A stretch of 64,000 nucleotides of DNA from Candidatus Latescibacterota bacterium (GTDB lineage Bacteria; JAAXHH01), in contig JAAXHH010000013.1 in NCBI GenBank assembly GCA_012270975.1, forward strand, positions 37,240 through 101,239, in the 5' to 3' direction. Shown one piece after another: positions 1 to 8,923 of this stretch (position 1 is its first letter; each line of letters begins with the position of its first letter). A program made the position numbers and the translations under genes. A model generated the notes under the pieces. The model was not told the DNA's origin and made no database searches. It saw nothing but the letters and a program-made list of their open reading frames with translations.

Positions 1-1909
1 ATACGGTGACGCCGGCCAGCAGGCCGCCGAGCGTCTCCGGGCCGAAGACGAAACCCACGACTACGGGCGTCAGAACGGCCAGCAGGCCGGGAAGGACCAT
101 GCGGCGAATGGCCGCCTTGGTGGAGATCTCCACGCACCGGGCGTACTCCGGCTTGCCGCTCGCCGCCTCGAAGACGTCCCGGTCCTCCTGGGTCCAGTCC
201 CCTTCGTCCACCCCGTCGTTCTTCTTCATCACCGACAGTGCGGCCTTGAGCTCCGGGATGGCGTTGAACTGGCGCCGGACCTCCTCGATCATGGCCATGG
301 CCGCCTGTCCCACGGCGTTCATGGCGAGGGCGGAGAAGAGGAAGGGCAGCATGCCGCCCACGAAGAGTCCCGCCATGACACGGGGATTGGCGATGTCGAT
401 GCTCGAAATGCCCACCTGCACCATGTAGGCCGCGAAGAGCGCCAGCGCGGTCAGGGCCGCGGAGCCGATGGCGAAACCCTTGCCGATGGCCGCGGTCGTG
501 TTGCCCACCGCGTCGAGCTTGTCGGTTCGCTGGCGGACCTCGGGCGGAAGCTCCGCCATCTCGGCCACGCCGCCCGCGTTGTCGGAAATGGGACCGTAGG
601 CGTCCACCGCCAGCTGGATCCCCGTGTTGGACAGCATGCCCAGGGCTGCCATGGCGATCCCGTACAGTCCGGCGAAATAGTAAGCGCCCATGATGCCCGC
701 GGCGATGATCAGGATGGGAATGGCCGTGGACCGCATGCCGATGCCCAGTCCGGCGATGATGTTGGTCGCCGTGCCCGTCACGGACTGCCGCGAAATGGAC
801 GTGACCGGACCGGTATGAGTGCCCGTGTAGTGTTCGGTGATCAGGCCGATGCCCAGGCCGGCCAGCAGGCCGATCGTAGCCGCGATGAAGACGCCCAGGC
901 TGGTGTAGGTCTCCCCGCCCAGGGTGAAGTCGCCGGGCAGGAGGTAGTCGATAAGCAGGTACATGACGGCGACCATGATGGCGGAGGAGCCGAATTCGCC
1001 CTTGTTCAGGCCGGACTGGGGATTGCCGCCCTCCTTGACCGATACCATGAAGGTGCCGAGGATCGAGATGATGATGCCCGCGCCCGCGATGATCAGGGGC
1101 AGGGTGATGAAGACCGGATCGTATACGCCCGCGACGAGGATGCCGGCGCCCAGCACCATGGAGCCGAGGATGGAGCCCACGTAGGATTCGAAGAGGTCGG
1201 CGCCCATGCCGGCCACGTCGCCCACGTTGTCTCCCACGTTGTCGGCGATGGAGGCCGGATTAAGGGGATGGTCCTCGGGAATCCCCGCCTCCACCTTGCC
1301 CACCAGGTCGGCGCCCACGTCGGCCGCCTTGGTGTAGATGCCCCCGCCCACGCGGGCGAAGAGGGCGATCGACGAAGCGCCCAGCGAAAAGCCGGAAATG
1401 ACGTTCAGCACCCGGCCGATGCCGGACTCGTCAATGCCGAAGAGGCCCGTGTAGAGAATGAACAGGCCGCCGAGCCCCAGGACGCCCAGGCCCACCACGT
1501 TCAGTCCCATGACCGACCCGCCGGCGAATGCCACGTTCAGCGCCCGGGCCAGTCCGGTCCGTGCCGCGTGGGTCGTCCGCGTGTTGGCCCGTACGGCCAC
1601 GCGCATGCCCAGGAAGCCGGCCAGGCCCGAAGCCAGCGCGCCGGTGACGAAGGACAGGGCGATGAGGGCGCTGGACTCGACCTTGCCCATGTTCGCCACG
1701 GCCAGCAGCGCGGCCACGACCACGACGAAAATCGCCAGAACACGGTACTCCGCCTTGAGGAAGGCCATGGCGCCCTCGGAAATGCTGGCGCCAATGGACT
1801 TCATCTTGTCCGTTCCCTCATCCTGTCCGTTTATCCAGGCCGTCCTCCAGATGGCGTAAATCAATCCCAGCAGACCCGCGCCGATCACACCGTACATCAA
1901 CTCGTTCAT
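1..1909 (-). CDS. hppA: K+-dependent membrane pyrophosphatase (Na+ or H+ pump), 3' end off window
   Basis: Integral-membrane pyrophosphatase that couples pyrophosphate hydrolysis to export of Na+ or H+. I translated the minus strand myself because the ORF track omits this open-ended frame; it starts [12 protein letters not shown] at an ATG preceded by GGGAGAAGG. About 636 residues are visible, so roughly the last 50-60 residues of a normal M-PPase lie outside. The catalytic loop [19 protein letters not shown] followed by NVGDNVGD sits near residues 197-230. The later motif [10 protein letters not shown] has Ala and Gly where K+-independent H+ pumps carry Lys and Thr, which is the signature of the K+-dependent class. 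Multiple hydrophobic segments span the protein. Whether it pumps Na+ or H+ cannot be decided here. Long plus-strand ORFs at 6-428, 815-1951 and 1458-1859 are shadows of it. Confidence 0.95.
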   Translation of the reverse strand, partial: MNELMYGVIGAGLLGLIYAIWRTAWINGQDEGTDKMKSIGASISEGAMAFLKAEYRVLAIFVVVVAALLAVANMGKVESSALIALSFVTGALASGLAGFLGMRVAVRANTRTTHAARTGLARALNVAFAGGSVMGLNVVGLGVLGLGGLFILYTGLFGIDESGIGRVLNVISGFSLGASSIALFARVGGGIYTKAADVGADLVGKVEAGIPEDHPLNPASIADNVGDNVGDVAGMGADLFESYVGSILGSMVLGAGILVAGVYDPVFITLPLIIAGAGIIISILGTFMVSVKEGGNPQSGLNKGEFGSSAIMVAVMYLLIDYLLPGDFTLGGETYTSLGVFIAATIGLLAGLGIGLITEHYTGTHTGPVTSISRQSVTGTATNIIAGLGIGMRSTAIPILIIAAGIMGAYYFAGLYGIAMAALGMLSNTGIQLAVDAYGPISDNAGGVAEMAELPPEVRQRTDKLDAVGNTTAAIGKGFAIGSAALTALALFAAYMVQVGISSIDIANPRVMAGLFVGGMLPFLFSALAMNAVGQAAMAMIEEVRRQFNAIPELKAALSVMKKNDGVDEGDWTQEDRDVFEAASGKPEYARCVEISTKAAIRRMVLPGLLAVLTPVVVGFVFGPETLGGLLAGVTV

Positions 1910-2004
1910 ATCCCGAAACCTTCTCCCTTGAAATCGATCTCCCCTGAATAACGCACACCCGTTATTCTGTCGTCAGATGAATGTAATGCGAACGTCCACA
2001 CACA

Positions 2005-2033
2005 CAGAGGGCGGGTCTGGAACCCGCCCTCTG
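2005..2033. terminator. 12-bp perfect hairpin between tonB and hppA
   Basis: CAGAGGGCGGGT and ACCCGCCCTCTG pair perfectly around a 5-nt CTGGA loop. It lies just after the tonB stop and about 95 nt upstream of the hppA start, so it most likely ends the tonB transcript. Neither side has a proper T-run, so it is either a Rho-assisted stop or a 3'-stabilising hairpin. Confidence 0.6.
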
Positions 2034-2099
2034 TTCTACCAAAACTGCCAGAAGGTATGCGCCGCGACGACAACCCGGTGGCGACGCTGAAAACCGGCC

Positions 2100-2840
2100 T
2101 CAGCGTAATCTGAACACCACGGACTGCGCAACCCAGACGGCCACCGGCCGGTTATTCTGGATCGCGGGCGTGTAGATCGTCCGCCTGATTGCTTCGATCG
2201 CCGCTTCATCCAGGCCGGCGCCAACGCCTCTTGCGAGTATCGTTTCTCGAACCCTGCCTTCCTTGTCGACCAGGATCCTGACGATCACCGTGCCCTCTAT
2301 ACCTGCCTTGCGAGCAAGTTCCGGGTATTCGGGCGAGATCGGCGTGGTTGGCTGGGGGCCGACCTCAAAGGGTATAAACGCATCGGGCGGCGGCAGCGCC
2401 TCATCCTCTATGGCGATGTTTTCTTCTTCCGGCGCCTCGATGATGATATTCTCTTCCTCGATATCCTGGATCACCGGCGCGATGCTCTGGCTCATCTCGG
2501 TCTGCGTGGCGATCGTCATCTCCGCGGATACTTCGGCGTCATCCACGGGTTCCGGGATGCCGATCACCGGCCGGGAAGGCGCCTCCACCGGTACCTCCGG
2601 CATTTCCGGTGCGTCGGTGAGCGCCGGCGGCGGCCCCAGGTCGGCATACGTCACGATCGTAGTCGCGTACTGCCGGTTCATCTCCTGGAGATACCAGACG
2701 GTCCAGTAGGTACCCAGCGCAATCATGTGAATGATGATGGCTGCGAGGATGCCCCGTTTGGCGTTCCTCTGGTAGAAGAACTTGATGGGGGATTCTTTCT
2801 TCAGAGGAAAATGTTCGACGCTGAGCAGCGATCCGATCAT
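2100..2840 (-). CDS. tonB: TonB-family energy transducer
   Basis: 246-aa TonB protein that spans the periplasm and passes proton-motive force from ExbB/ExbD to outer-membrane TonB-dependent receptors. One N-terminal transmembrane segment (about residues 30-50, AAIIIHMIALGTYWTVWYL) is followed by a Pro/Glu-rich linker (about 70-155) rich in acidic residues, and a C-terminal TonB domain (about 160-246) with the usual YPELARKAGIEGTV and VDKEGRV segments. Its start overlaps the stop of the upstream exbD by 4 nt, so the two are translationally coupled. No TonB-dependent receptor is present in the window, so the substrate cannot be inferred. Confidence 0.93.
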   Translation of the reverse strand: MIGSLLSVEHFPLKKESPIKFFYQRNAKRGILAAIIIHMIALGTYWTVWYLQEMNRQYATTIVTYADLGPPPALTDAPEMPEVPVEAPSRPVIGIPEPVDDAEVSAEMTIATQTEMSQSIAPVIQDIEEENIIIEAPEEENIAIEDEALPPPDAFIPFEVGPQPTTPISPEYPELARKAGIEGTVIVRILVDKEGRVRETILARGVGAGLDEAAIEAIRRTIYTPAIQNNRPVAVWVAQSVVFRLR

Positions 2841-3355
2841 GAGCCAAACACCTCCTCGTACTTATCCTGCTCCAGAACCGTAATACTGAAACGGTCGATG
2901 GCGCCCAACTGAAGTTCGTCCATGACGTTGACCATCTGCTCGTAGGGACTCGTGCGCTGTATCATCACCAGGGTCACCAGCTTGGATTCGCCGTCATGCT
3001 CTTCGGCGTTCTCCGCTTCCTTCTCCTTGATGAAATCCTGGACATCATCCAGCGTAAGCAGTTCCGGCGTCATGTCCCTGCCGATCTGCCAGAACATGCG
3101 ATCATCGTCCAGCATGTAGATCAGCAGCACGTTCGATTCCGCGATCTCGACCTTGTCGTCCTTGTCGGGCGGAATGTTGAGCTCCATGGTCTGCGGCGCT
3201 CTGAACACCGTGGTGACCATAAAGAAGATGAGCAGGAGGAATGCGATGTCCACCATGGGCGTCATGTCGATGAAAATCTGGTCGCGCGGCTTTTTCTTCT
3301 TAGCGCCTTCCTTCTTCCTGTCGCTGGCTTTCTGAGTGCCCTGGACAGCTGCCAT
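2837..3355 (-). CDS. exbD: ExbD/TolR biopolymer transport protein (copy 2)
   Basis: 172-aa ExbD-type protein, part of the proton channel that energises TonB. After a Lys-rich cytoplasmic tail it has the typical FIDMTPMVDIAFLLLIFFMVTTVF membrane segment with the conserved Asp of the proton path (about residues 30-55) and a periplasmic domain. The start is preceded by GGAGGTGATGA, an almost full anti-SD complement. It lies 6 nt after the other exbD and overlaps tonB by 4 nt. It is longer in the periplasmic part than copy 1 and carries an acidic KEKEAENAEEHDGE stretch. Paired, diverged ExbD copies are common in FCB-group TonB clusters. Confidence 0.93.
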   Translation of the reverse strand: MAAVQGTQKASDRKKEGAKKKKPRDQIFIDMTPMVDIAFLLLIFFMVTTVFRAPQTMELNIPPDKDDKVEIAESNVLLIYMLDDDRMFWQIGRDMTPELLTLDDVQDFIKEKEAENAEEHDGESKLVTLVMIQRTSPYEQMVNVMDELQLGAIDRFSITVLEQDKYEEVFGS

Positions 3356-3361
3356 GTGTCA

Positions 3362-3850
3362 TCACCTCCTTACCAGGTCGTGGTTGACCGGCCTCAGGCT
3401 GGTGGGCTCGTCGTCGGACGACGAGCCGCCGTCGTCCTCGAAGTTGGTCACCAGGTTGAACCGGGTATTGTTCGTTTTCTGGAGAATTTCCATCATGTCG
3501 CTGATAACGCCAAACTCGGCATCCTTGTGCGCCTTGATGGCGATACGCAGCCTGGGATTGCGGATACGCGCTTCCACCAGCGCCTTCTCCATTTCGGACA
3601 TCTCGATCGATACCTCGGGCTGGGGTTCCAGCCGCCAGAACATCTGGTTTTCGGGTTTTGGACCGACCGTCAGAATCACGACGTCCGATTCAGGCAGCTT
3701 GATCACCGAATGCGATTCCGGCAAAAGAATGGGGATCGATTCCGGTGCCTTGAACTGGGTCGTCGCCATGAAGAAGATGAGCAGCAGGAAGGCGATATCC
3801 ACCATAGGGGTCATGTCGATCATGACCGGCTTGTGTTTTCCGTGCGCCAT
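3362..3850 (-). CDS. exbD: ExbD/TolR biopolymer transport protein (copy 1)
   Basis: 162-aa ExbD-type subunit. The N terminus is short and basic, then MIDMTPMVDIAFLLLIFFMATT forms the single membrane segment containing the proton-carrying Asp. The periplasmic domain follows, ending in an Asp/Ser-rich tail (DDGGSSSDDEP). The RBS TAAGGAG precedes ATG. It sits between exbB (26-nt gap) and the second exbD (6-nt gap). Two non-identical ExbD proteins suggest either a heteromeric stator or specialised partners. Confidence 0.93.
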   Translation of the reverse strand: MAHGKHKPVMIDMTPMVDIAFLLLIFFMATTQFKAPESIPILLPESHSVIKLPESDVVILTVGPKPENQMFWRLEPQPEVSIEMSEMEKALVEARIRNPRLRIAIKAHKDAEFGVISDMMEILQKTNNTRFNLVTNFEDDGGSSSDDEPTSLRPVNHDLVRR

Positions 3851-3876
3851 ATCTCAGACTCCTTAATGCCGCCCGA

Positions 3877-4593
3877 TTAGGCCCGGCCGGTAAGAATGGC
3901 CAGGACTTCCTGTGCCACTTCGTCGACGGCGTAGGTGAACATGTCCACCTTGTTGACGAAGTAATTGTACGCGACGATACCCATGATGGCCGCGGCCAGT
4001 CCGCCCGCCGTGTTGATCAGCGCTTCCGAGATGCCGAGGGCGAGCTGAATGGCGTCCGGCGCACCTTCGTTGGCCATGGCGGCAAAGGCGCGGATCATGC
4101 CGATCGTCGTCCCGAGCAGCCCCACCAGGGTGGCGATGGTCGCGATGGTCTGCAGCGCGATCAGGTTGCGTTCGAGCAACGGCGTCTCGAGGGCATTGGC
4201 TTCTTCGAAGGCCCGCTTGATCTCCTGCACCTGCCGGTCGCTCGTCAGGTTCTCATCGGCGATGGTCTCGAAACGCTCGAGGCCTGCGCGCAGCACGTTC
4301 GCCATGGTGCCCTGCTGGGCATTGCACAGGTTGACCGCCCGGGTGATATCGTTGTTGCGTATCGCGCCCATGGCGTCCTTGAGAAAGGCCACCTGCGACC
4401 GCTTCCCGCGGGCTTTCTTCAGCGTCAGCGACCGCTCGATGATGAAGGTGATATCCAGCATGGTGAGCACCATGAGGCCGATTACCACCGGTCCGCCGTC
4501 CTTTACGAACTGTGGCAGAAAGTACTCGAAGATTATCCATGAAACTATAAAGCAAAGGACGATAATGATCATGATAAAGGCGCCTGGCCGCAT
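3877..4593 (-). CDS. exbB: ExbB/TolQ/MotA proton-channel protein
   Basis: 238-aa inner-membrane protein of the MotA/TolQ/ExbB family, forming with ExbD the stator that energises TonB. Hydrophobic segments lie near residues 5-25 and 35-52; the family core near residues 140-215 shows LIALQTIATIATLVGLLGTTIGMIRAF and the last segment GGLAAAIMGIVAYNYFV. The start has a good RBS (AAGGAG, 8 nt upstream). It is the first gene of the exbB-exbD-exbD-tonB run and is separated from the TPR gene by about 275 nt, so it probably has its own promoter. Confidence 0.94.
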   Translation of the reverse strand: MRPGAFIMIIIVLCFIVSWIIFEYFLPQFVKDGGPVVIGLMVLTMLDITFIIERSLTLKKARGKRSQVAFLKDAMGAIRNNDITRAVNLCNAQQGTMANVLRAGLERFETIADENLTSDRQVQEIKRAFEEANALETPLLERNLIALQTIATIATLVGLLGTTIGMIRAFAAMANEGAPDAIQLALGISEALINTAGGLAAAIMGIVAYNYFVNKVDMFTYAVDEVAQEVLAILTGRA

Positions 4594-4868
4594 ATCAATT
4601 TCTCCTTAAACTTTGTTCTGGTACGATTGTGAACGGAATACTGAAACTATCATCTCACTGTTAGATCATCCCTGCCAGATAAACCGAAATACTACAGGAT
4701 CTTAACGAGTCCTTTTAACTTCGGCGGGACAAACGCCTTTCTTGACCACCACCTTTCCATCCGTGTCCTGTGTGTCGCCTGTGAACAGGCTTTGGTAATG
4801 TTCCGAATGCCGGTTCTTCCCCAACACGCGCTACGCGCAGCGCGGCGGGCCGGTAATATGACCGATTC
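4594..4868. other. Intergenic region upstream of exbB with a small hairpin
   Basis: 275 nt without a gene. It should hold the exbB-operon promoter on the minus strand, but I do not see a convincing -35/-10 pair. Near the TPR stop there is a 6-bp perfect dyad CGCGCT/AGCGCG with a 6-nt loop (4827-4844), which could end or protect the TPR mRNA; no T-run follows it. Confidence 0.4.
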
Positions 4869-6866
4869 TCAACCGCCCTGCAATTGCTCGTAGATCTCCC
4901 GCACGGTGTTCAACTGTTCCCGCGCCCTGCCATTGTTCGGATCCAGCTTCAGGCACTCCCTGTAATGGCGGATCGCCGGGCCGAGTTGTTGGGAATTCGT
5001 ATAGGCCTGGGCGAGCAGGAGATGGTAGGAAGCCTCGTCCGGCTTCAACTCGATGGCCTTCCGGAGCCGGCCGATGGCACCGCCCCAGTCCTCGTTCATC
5101 ACCCGGTCGAATCCAAGCCGGTAATAGGCTTCGTGATCGGTAGGATCGATTTCGAGCACGCGCTGAAACGTCGTGCGCGCATTCGAAAAGTCCTCTAGGA
5201 TCAGGTATGCCGTACCCAGGAACTTCAACGGCTGGAGAATAGACTTCGGATCTTCCTCAGCCTCTTCGGACCTGAGGTTCAGGGCATGCATCAAGGCATC
5301 CCGGGCGACCGCGCCTTCACTGGCCACCAGCCCGGCGATACCCATGTTCAGAAAGGCCGTGTAGGACGTACTGTCGTGGGAGACCTTGGCGCGGTACATA
5401 TCTATCGAAGCGGAGTAGATGGCTGGCCGCTGGTCGCGCTCCACGTCGCGCGCTTCGCCGTATATCTCTCTGCCGAGATTATAGTACACATTGCTCAGCG
5501 TGAGTTTTGTCCGTTCGTTCTCCGCCGCCTGTATCGCCGGCTCCAGCACTGCTTTGACGGCCGTCACGGCCTGCCCGTATTGTCCCTGCTTGATGAACGA
5601 ACGTCCGTAGTAGGCGTATGGATTCTGATCATTCGGATTGACCCTGATGGCCTCTTCGAGGTATGGAATGGCCTCCCCGTACTTCTCCTGGTCGAAATAG
5701 ACCAGCGCCAGCTGGATGTAGGGCTTCTCCGACGAACCGTCCAGTTCAATGGACTTCTTCAGATTGACGATGCCTTCGTCGTACAGGCCCACCTCCGGCT
5801 GCGTCTGTACCCAGCCCAGGCTGAAATGCAACTCCGCGTTGTCCGCGTTCTGCATCAGGGCTTCCTTGTAGGCGTTGACCGCCTCTGTGTACATGCCTTC
5901 GGCCACCAGTCCGTCCCCCATGGGCAGATAGGCTTCAATCTTGCCCGGATCCAGCTCGACGGTCTTCATGTAATGCGGCACCGCCATTTTGATCCGTCTC
6001 GTCTTGTTGAGCGACTCGGCCAGCATGAAATAGGCCTCGGCGTTCGTATCGTCGAGGGCGACGTACTTTTCCAACGGCTCGACGGCGAGGGGATACCGTT
6101 CGGCGACGTACTGGATGAACCCCTGCTGGAACCAGGCGTCTTTCAGGGTGGGATCAAGTTCCGTCGCTTTCCGGAATCCGGCGTAGGATTCGTTCCACTG
6201 CCGCGCCTTGAAATGCAACTGGCCGATCCGGTAGTGGGTCATGGCCGCGTCCGGGGAATCGGGCTGCATGGCGAGGGCCTGCCGGTAGTTGGTGATGGCC
6301 AGCCCCCAGACGTTCTGGGCCTCGTAGACGTCGCCCAGCCCCTGTACGTACAGCGGGTTCTGCGGGTCGATTCCACGCGCCCGTGTGAAGAGAACCATGG
6401 CGCTCTGCAGATCGTCCTGGGCAATGGCCAGCTGACCCTCGGAATAGAAGAACCTCGCGTCCTTCTCCTTGGTGCGCTTCAGACCTTCCCGGATCGACTT
6501 CTCCGCTTCCTCGAACTGGCCCTTTTCGATCTGCAGCAGGCTCAGTTCGAAACGGGCGTCGTGGTTTTTCTTCTGCTGGTCCACGGCGATGTCGAATTCG
6601 GACAGGGCTTCATCCGTGTGTCCCTGCCTTTTCAATGCCAGGCCGAGCAGGTAATGGGCGTCCGTATTTTTCTTCCCGTTGCTGAGCACGTCCCGGAGTA
6701 TGGAAATGGCTTCGTCGTAATTCCCGCCGTCGTAGGCCGCCCGGGCGGCGCCCACGCTTTGCGCTTCCGCCGGCTCCGGCGCTCCGGCCATGCCGGCCAG
6801 CAACAGCACGCCCAGGGCGAGGAATACGCCGAGGCATTTCCCGCGGTACAATCCTGCGATCCACAT
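4869..6866 (-). CDS. Secreted tetratricopeptide-repeat protein
   Basis: 665-aa protein with a cleavable signal peptide (hydrophobic FLALGVLLLAGMAGA, cleavage near AEAQS) followed almost entirely by TPR units of about 34 residues, e.g. NPLYVQGLGDVYEAQN and NAEAYFMLAESLNKTRR; at least fifteen can be seen. TPR arrays are protein-interaction scaffolds; here it would act in the periplasm. The ATG has a strong AGGAGG site. It lies between the PstS-like lipoprotein gene and exbB-exbD-exbD-tonB. A TPR protein next to a PstS-like protein and the TonB motor is a recurring arrangement in FCB-group bacteria as I recall it, so it is probably an accessory of that machinery. The plus-strand 600-aa ORF at 5286-7088 is a shadow. 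Confidence 0.9.
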   Translation of the reverse strand: MWIAGLYRGKCLGVFLALGVLLLAGMAGAPEPAEAQSVGAARAAYDGGNYDEAISILRDVLSNGKKNTDAHYLLGLALKRQGHTDEALSEFDIAVDQQKKNHDARFELSLLQIEKGQFEEAEKSIREGLKRTKEKDARFFYSEGQLAIAQDDLQSAMVLFTRARGIDPQNPLYVQGLGDVYEAQNVWGLAITNYRQALAMQPDSPDAAMTHYRIGQLHFKARQWNESYAGFRKATELDPTLKDAWFQQGFIQYVAERYPLAVEPLEKYVALDDTNAEAYFMLAESLNKTRRIKMAVPHYMKTVELDPGKIEAYLPMGDGLVAEGMYTEAVNAYKEALMQNADNAELHFSLGWVQTQPEVGLYDEGIVNLKKSIELDGSSEKPYIQLALVYFDQEKYGEAIPYLEEAIRVNPNDQNPYAYYGRSFIKQGQYGQAVTAVKAVLEPAIQAAENERTKLTLSNVYYNLGREIYGEARDVERDQRPAIYSASIDMYRAKVSHDSTSYTAFLNMGIAGLVASEGAVARDALMHALNLRSEEAEEDPKSILQPLKFLGTAYLILEDFSNARTTFQRVLEIDPTDHEAYYRLGFDRVMNEDWGGAIGRLRKAIELKPDEASYHLLLAQAYTNSQQLGPAIRHYRECLKLDPNNGRAREQLNTVREIYEQLQGG

Positions 6867-6943
6867 TATCGATTCCTCCTGTTTTCTAACGATTCAAGCG
6901 AAGAAGCCCAGGTCCGTGATGCGACGTGGCCGTCTTCGTTCAG

Positions 6944-7879
6944 TCATTCCGTCAGCTTGACCACCCTGACCGGCATGGTCGCCGGTACGATTCCTCCATC
7001 GATGGCGAGTTGCTGTCCCTTTACCGCGGTCAGGAAGGTTACGAATCCCGAGACCAGGTTTACGTCGAAGGACGAGCTTTTGAAATAGCAAAGTACGAAC
7101 GGACGGCGCAGCGGATAGAGCTTCTTGTGTATCTTGTTCGGTTCTTCAAGAATCTTGTTCTGAGTAGGCAGTATGTATTGTCCGCCTTCCTCTTCCGCCA
7201 CGCGAATGGCCTTGTAGTACCCCATCGTTTGGGGATGGGTCGTCATCAGGAGGCCCGTGATTCCGATCGATCCGGGATGGCTGCCGGCCAGACCCGTCAA
7301 AATGGCCATCGTGCTGCAGGGATAGACACCGGCGCCGTATTCCGCGTCACCGAGTACGCGTTCCTGGAAGACTTCGTATGTACCGGAATTCCGATCCCGG
7401 ACCAGGGGGCGGATCCGAATGTCCCTGCCGCCCACCTCCCGCCAGTTGGTAATCTTTCCCGTGTAAATGTCCTTCAACTGCCCCACGGTCAGTTCATCGA
7501 CGGGATTGTCTCCATGAAGGATGACCACGAGGGCGTCGTGGGCTACCGTCCGGGTGACAAACTGGCGCTCTCCGGTCGACAGTGCCGCGATCTCCGCCTC
7601 GTTCGGCTCTCGAGACATCACCGCCATGCGGCTTCGGCCCTCGGCGAGGTCCACCAGCGCTTCCCGCGAAGTCGTCCGGCCCACGTCGACGAAGGCTTCG
7701 TTGTAAGTCAACTCGAACTTTTGCGCCGAGCTTTCTATGTAGGGAAAGGCGACCTCCGCGCTGGATACTCTGATGTAACCCTTCGTAGCCGTTTCATCGG
7801 GTTCACTGCAACCTGCCGCGAATACGAGACAGGCTGCGGCCATGCACGCTGCCAGGTTTAGGACCCCGAACTTTTCCAT
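6944..7879 (-). CDS. PstS-like phosphate-type substrate-binding lipoprotein
   Basis: 311-aa periplasmic binding protein of the PstS/PBP-like superfamily. The N terminus is a lipoprotein signal with lipobox FAAGC (Cys near residue 24). The oxyanion-binding segment RDRNSGTYEVFQERVLG matches the PstS phosphate loop, and MAVMSREPNEAE is the family's first ligand loop. There are no PstC/PstA/PstB partners in the window; instead it sits within the TonB/TPR cluster, so it may serve as a binding partner rather than as part of a classical ABC importer. RBS AGAGGATG precedes ATG. The start overlaps the 3' end of the upstream small membrane-protein gene by 22 nt. Confidence 0.88.
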   Translation of the reverse strand: MEKFGVLNLAACMAAACLVFAAGCSEPDETATKGYIRVSSAEVAFPYIESSAQKFELTYNEAFVDVGRTTSREALVDLAEGRSRMAVMSREPNEAEIAALSTGERQFVTRTVAHDALVVILHGDNPVDELTVGQLKDIYTGKITNWREVGGRDIRIRPLVRDRNSGTYEVFQERVLGDAEYGAGVYPCSTMAILTGLAGSHPGSIGITGLLMTTHPQTMGYYKAIRVAEEEGGQYILPTQNKILEEPNKIHKKLYPLRRPFVLCYFKSSSFDVNLVSGFVTFLTAVKGQQLAIDGGIVPATMPVRVVKLTE

Positions 7880-8166
7880 GAATCATCCTCTAGGATCGAG
7901 CGGGTTTCCTGGGTCCTCTTTTCGGAATAATAGGCCGAAAAGAACCTGAAAACCCCGTACAGGATGAGCACACTGCCGAAGACCAGTCTCAACTGTTCCG
8001 TCTGAATGAAGACTGTCAGGAGGTTTCCGGTCACGACCAGTACGCCGATAACGACCATCGCCACCGCAACCAGGTAGCCGAGGAATTGCCGAAATGACGT
8101 GATACGGATCATACGCGGGCGAGACGGAATCCAGCGTGCGGGCGTTACCGGCGCATTTTCGTTCAT
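7858..8166 (-). CDS. Small two-helix membrane protein of the TonB cluster
   Basis: Small protein with two hydrophobic segments (FLGYLVAVAMVVIGVLVVTGNLL and LRLVFGSVLILYGVFRFFSAYY) and a charged C-terminal tail. The track ORF begins at 8283, but the first 39 residues look non-native; I prefer the ATG at 8166 (MNENAPVTP, preceded by GCGGTGA), giving 102 aa; an ATG at 8112 (MIRITSF) is the alternative. It overlaps the PstS-like gene by 22 nt, so the two are probably co-translated. Short proteins of this shape commonly accompany TonB/PstS-like/TPR clusters. The molecular role is unknown. Confidence 0.75.
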   Translation of the reverse strand: MNENAPVTPARWIPSRPRMIRITSFRQFLGYLVAVAMVVIGVLVVTGNLLTVFIQTEQLRLVFGSVLILYGVFRFFSAYYSEKRTQETRSILEDDSWKSSGS

Positions 8167-8361
8167 TAATTCACCGCAGAATACGACCGACGAAACCACC
8201 TTGTCCAGCCCTGTGCGGCAACGACTTCGATTCATCAGCGGCCAGGCAGGGAAATTCAGGATTCCAAGGGTCGCGGTTTCCATTTGTTTCGATTCTATCT
8301 AAATAAACGCAGCAGTCCTGATTGTCAAGAAAAAGTTATGGCTGTTTGATGCGTTTCAGAT

Positions 8362-8395
8362 GACCGTAAAGTGACGTTTTCGTCACATGACGGTC
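8362..8395. repeat. Nested perfect dyad downstream of the epimerase gene
   Basis: Two perfect inverted repeats are nested: GACCGT-AAA-GTGACG-TTTT-CGTCAC-ATG-ACGGTC. It lies 5 nt after the epimerase stop (minus strand) and upstream of the small membrane-protein gene, so it may terminate one transcript or bind a regulator of the other. TGACGGTCCG is repeated directly at 8388 and 8404, the second copy inside the gene's last codons. Confidence 0.6.
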
Positions 8396-8400
8396 CGCGT

Positions 8401-8853
8401 CTAGTGACGGTCCGAGGCGCGCTCGCAGAGTTCGATCAGCACCCCGTTCGCGCTTCGGGGGTGGACGAAGGCGACCCGCGCGCCGCCGGCCCCCGTGCGC
8501 GGCGTTTCGTCGATCAGCCGGAATCCCTGCTCGCGCAGGACCCCCAGCGCTTCTTCCACGTCGTCGACCTCGAAGGCTACGTGATGTACGCCCTCGCCGC
8601 GCTTCTCGATGAAACGGGCCACCGGGCTCTCCGGGTCCGTCGCCTCCAGGAGTTCCACCCGGGTATCGCCTATGGGGAGAAAAGCCACGTTAACGTGGTC
8701 GATTTCCACCGTTTCCCGGCCTTGCAATGGCAATCCGAGGGCATCGTGATAGAGGCGCAGCGCTTCGTCCAGGTTCCGCACCGCGATTCCAATGTGCGCG
8801 ATCCGTGCGGTCCGTGCAGACCGGGCGATTCTGTGCGGAAGTTCTCCCGACAT
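8401..8853 (-). CDS. mce: Methylmalonyl-CoA epimerase
   Basis: 150-aa vicinal-oxygen-chelate (glyoxalase-fold) enzyme that interconverts (S)- and (R)-methylmalonyl-CoA. The family pattern is clear: RIAHIGIAVRNLDEALRLYHDALGLPL at the start with the metal-binding His, then GEGVHHVAFEVDDVEEAL and FVHPRSANGVLIELCE carrying the later metal ligands. I moved the start from 9012 to the ATG at 8853 (MSGELPHRIAR), which has CCAGGAGA 9 nt upstream; the track's 53-residue extension overlaps the mutase gene and has no similarity to the family. It follows the mutase by about 70 nt, forming a propionate/odd-chain degradation pair. Confidence 0.95.
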   Translation of the reverse strand: MSGELPHRIARSARTARIAHIGIAVRNLDEALRLYHDALGLPLQGRETVEIDHVNVAFLPIGDTRVELLEATDPESPVARFIEKRGEGVHHVAFEVDDVEEALGVLREQGFRLIDETPRTGAGGARVAFVHPRSANGVLIELCERASDRH

Positions 8854-8923
8854 GGTATAAGGGTCTCCTGGTACACGGCCGACGATACGAGTGGCCGGCA
8901 CCGGGCCGGCTCCGGTTGATGCG

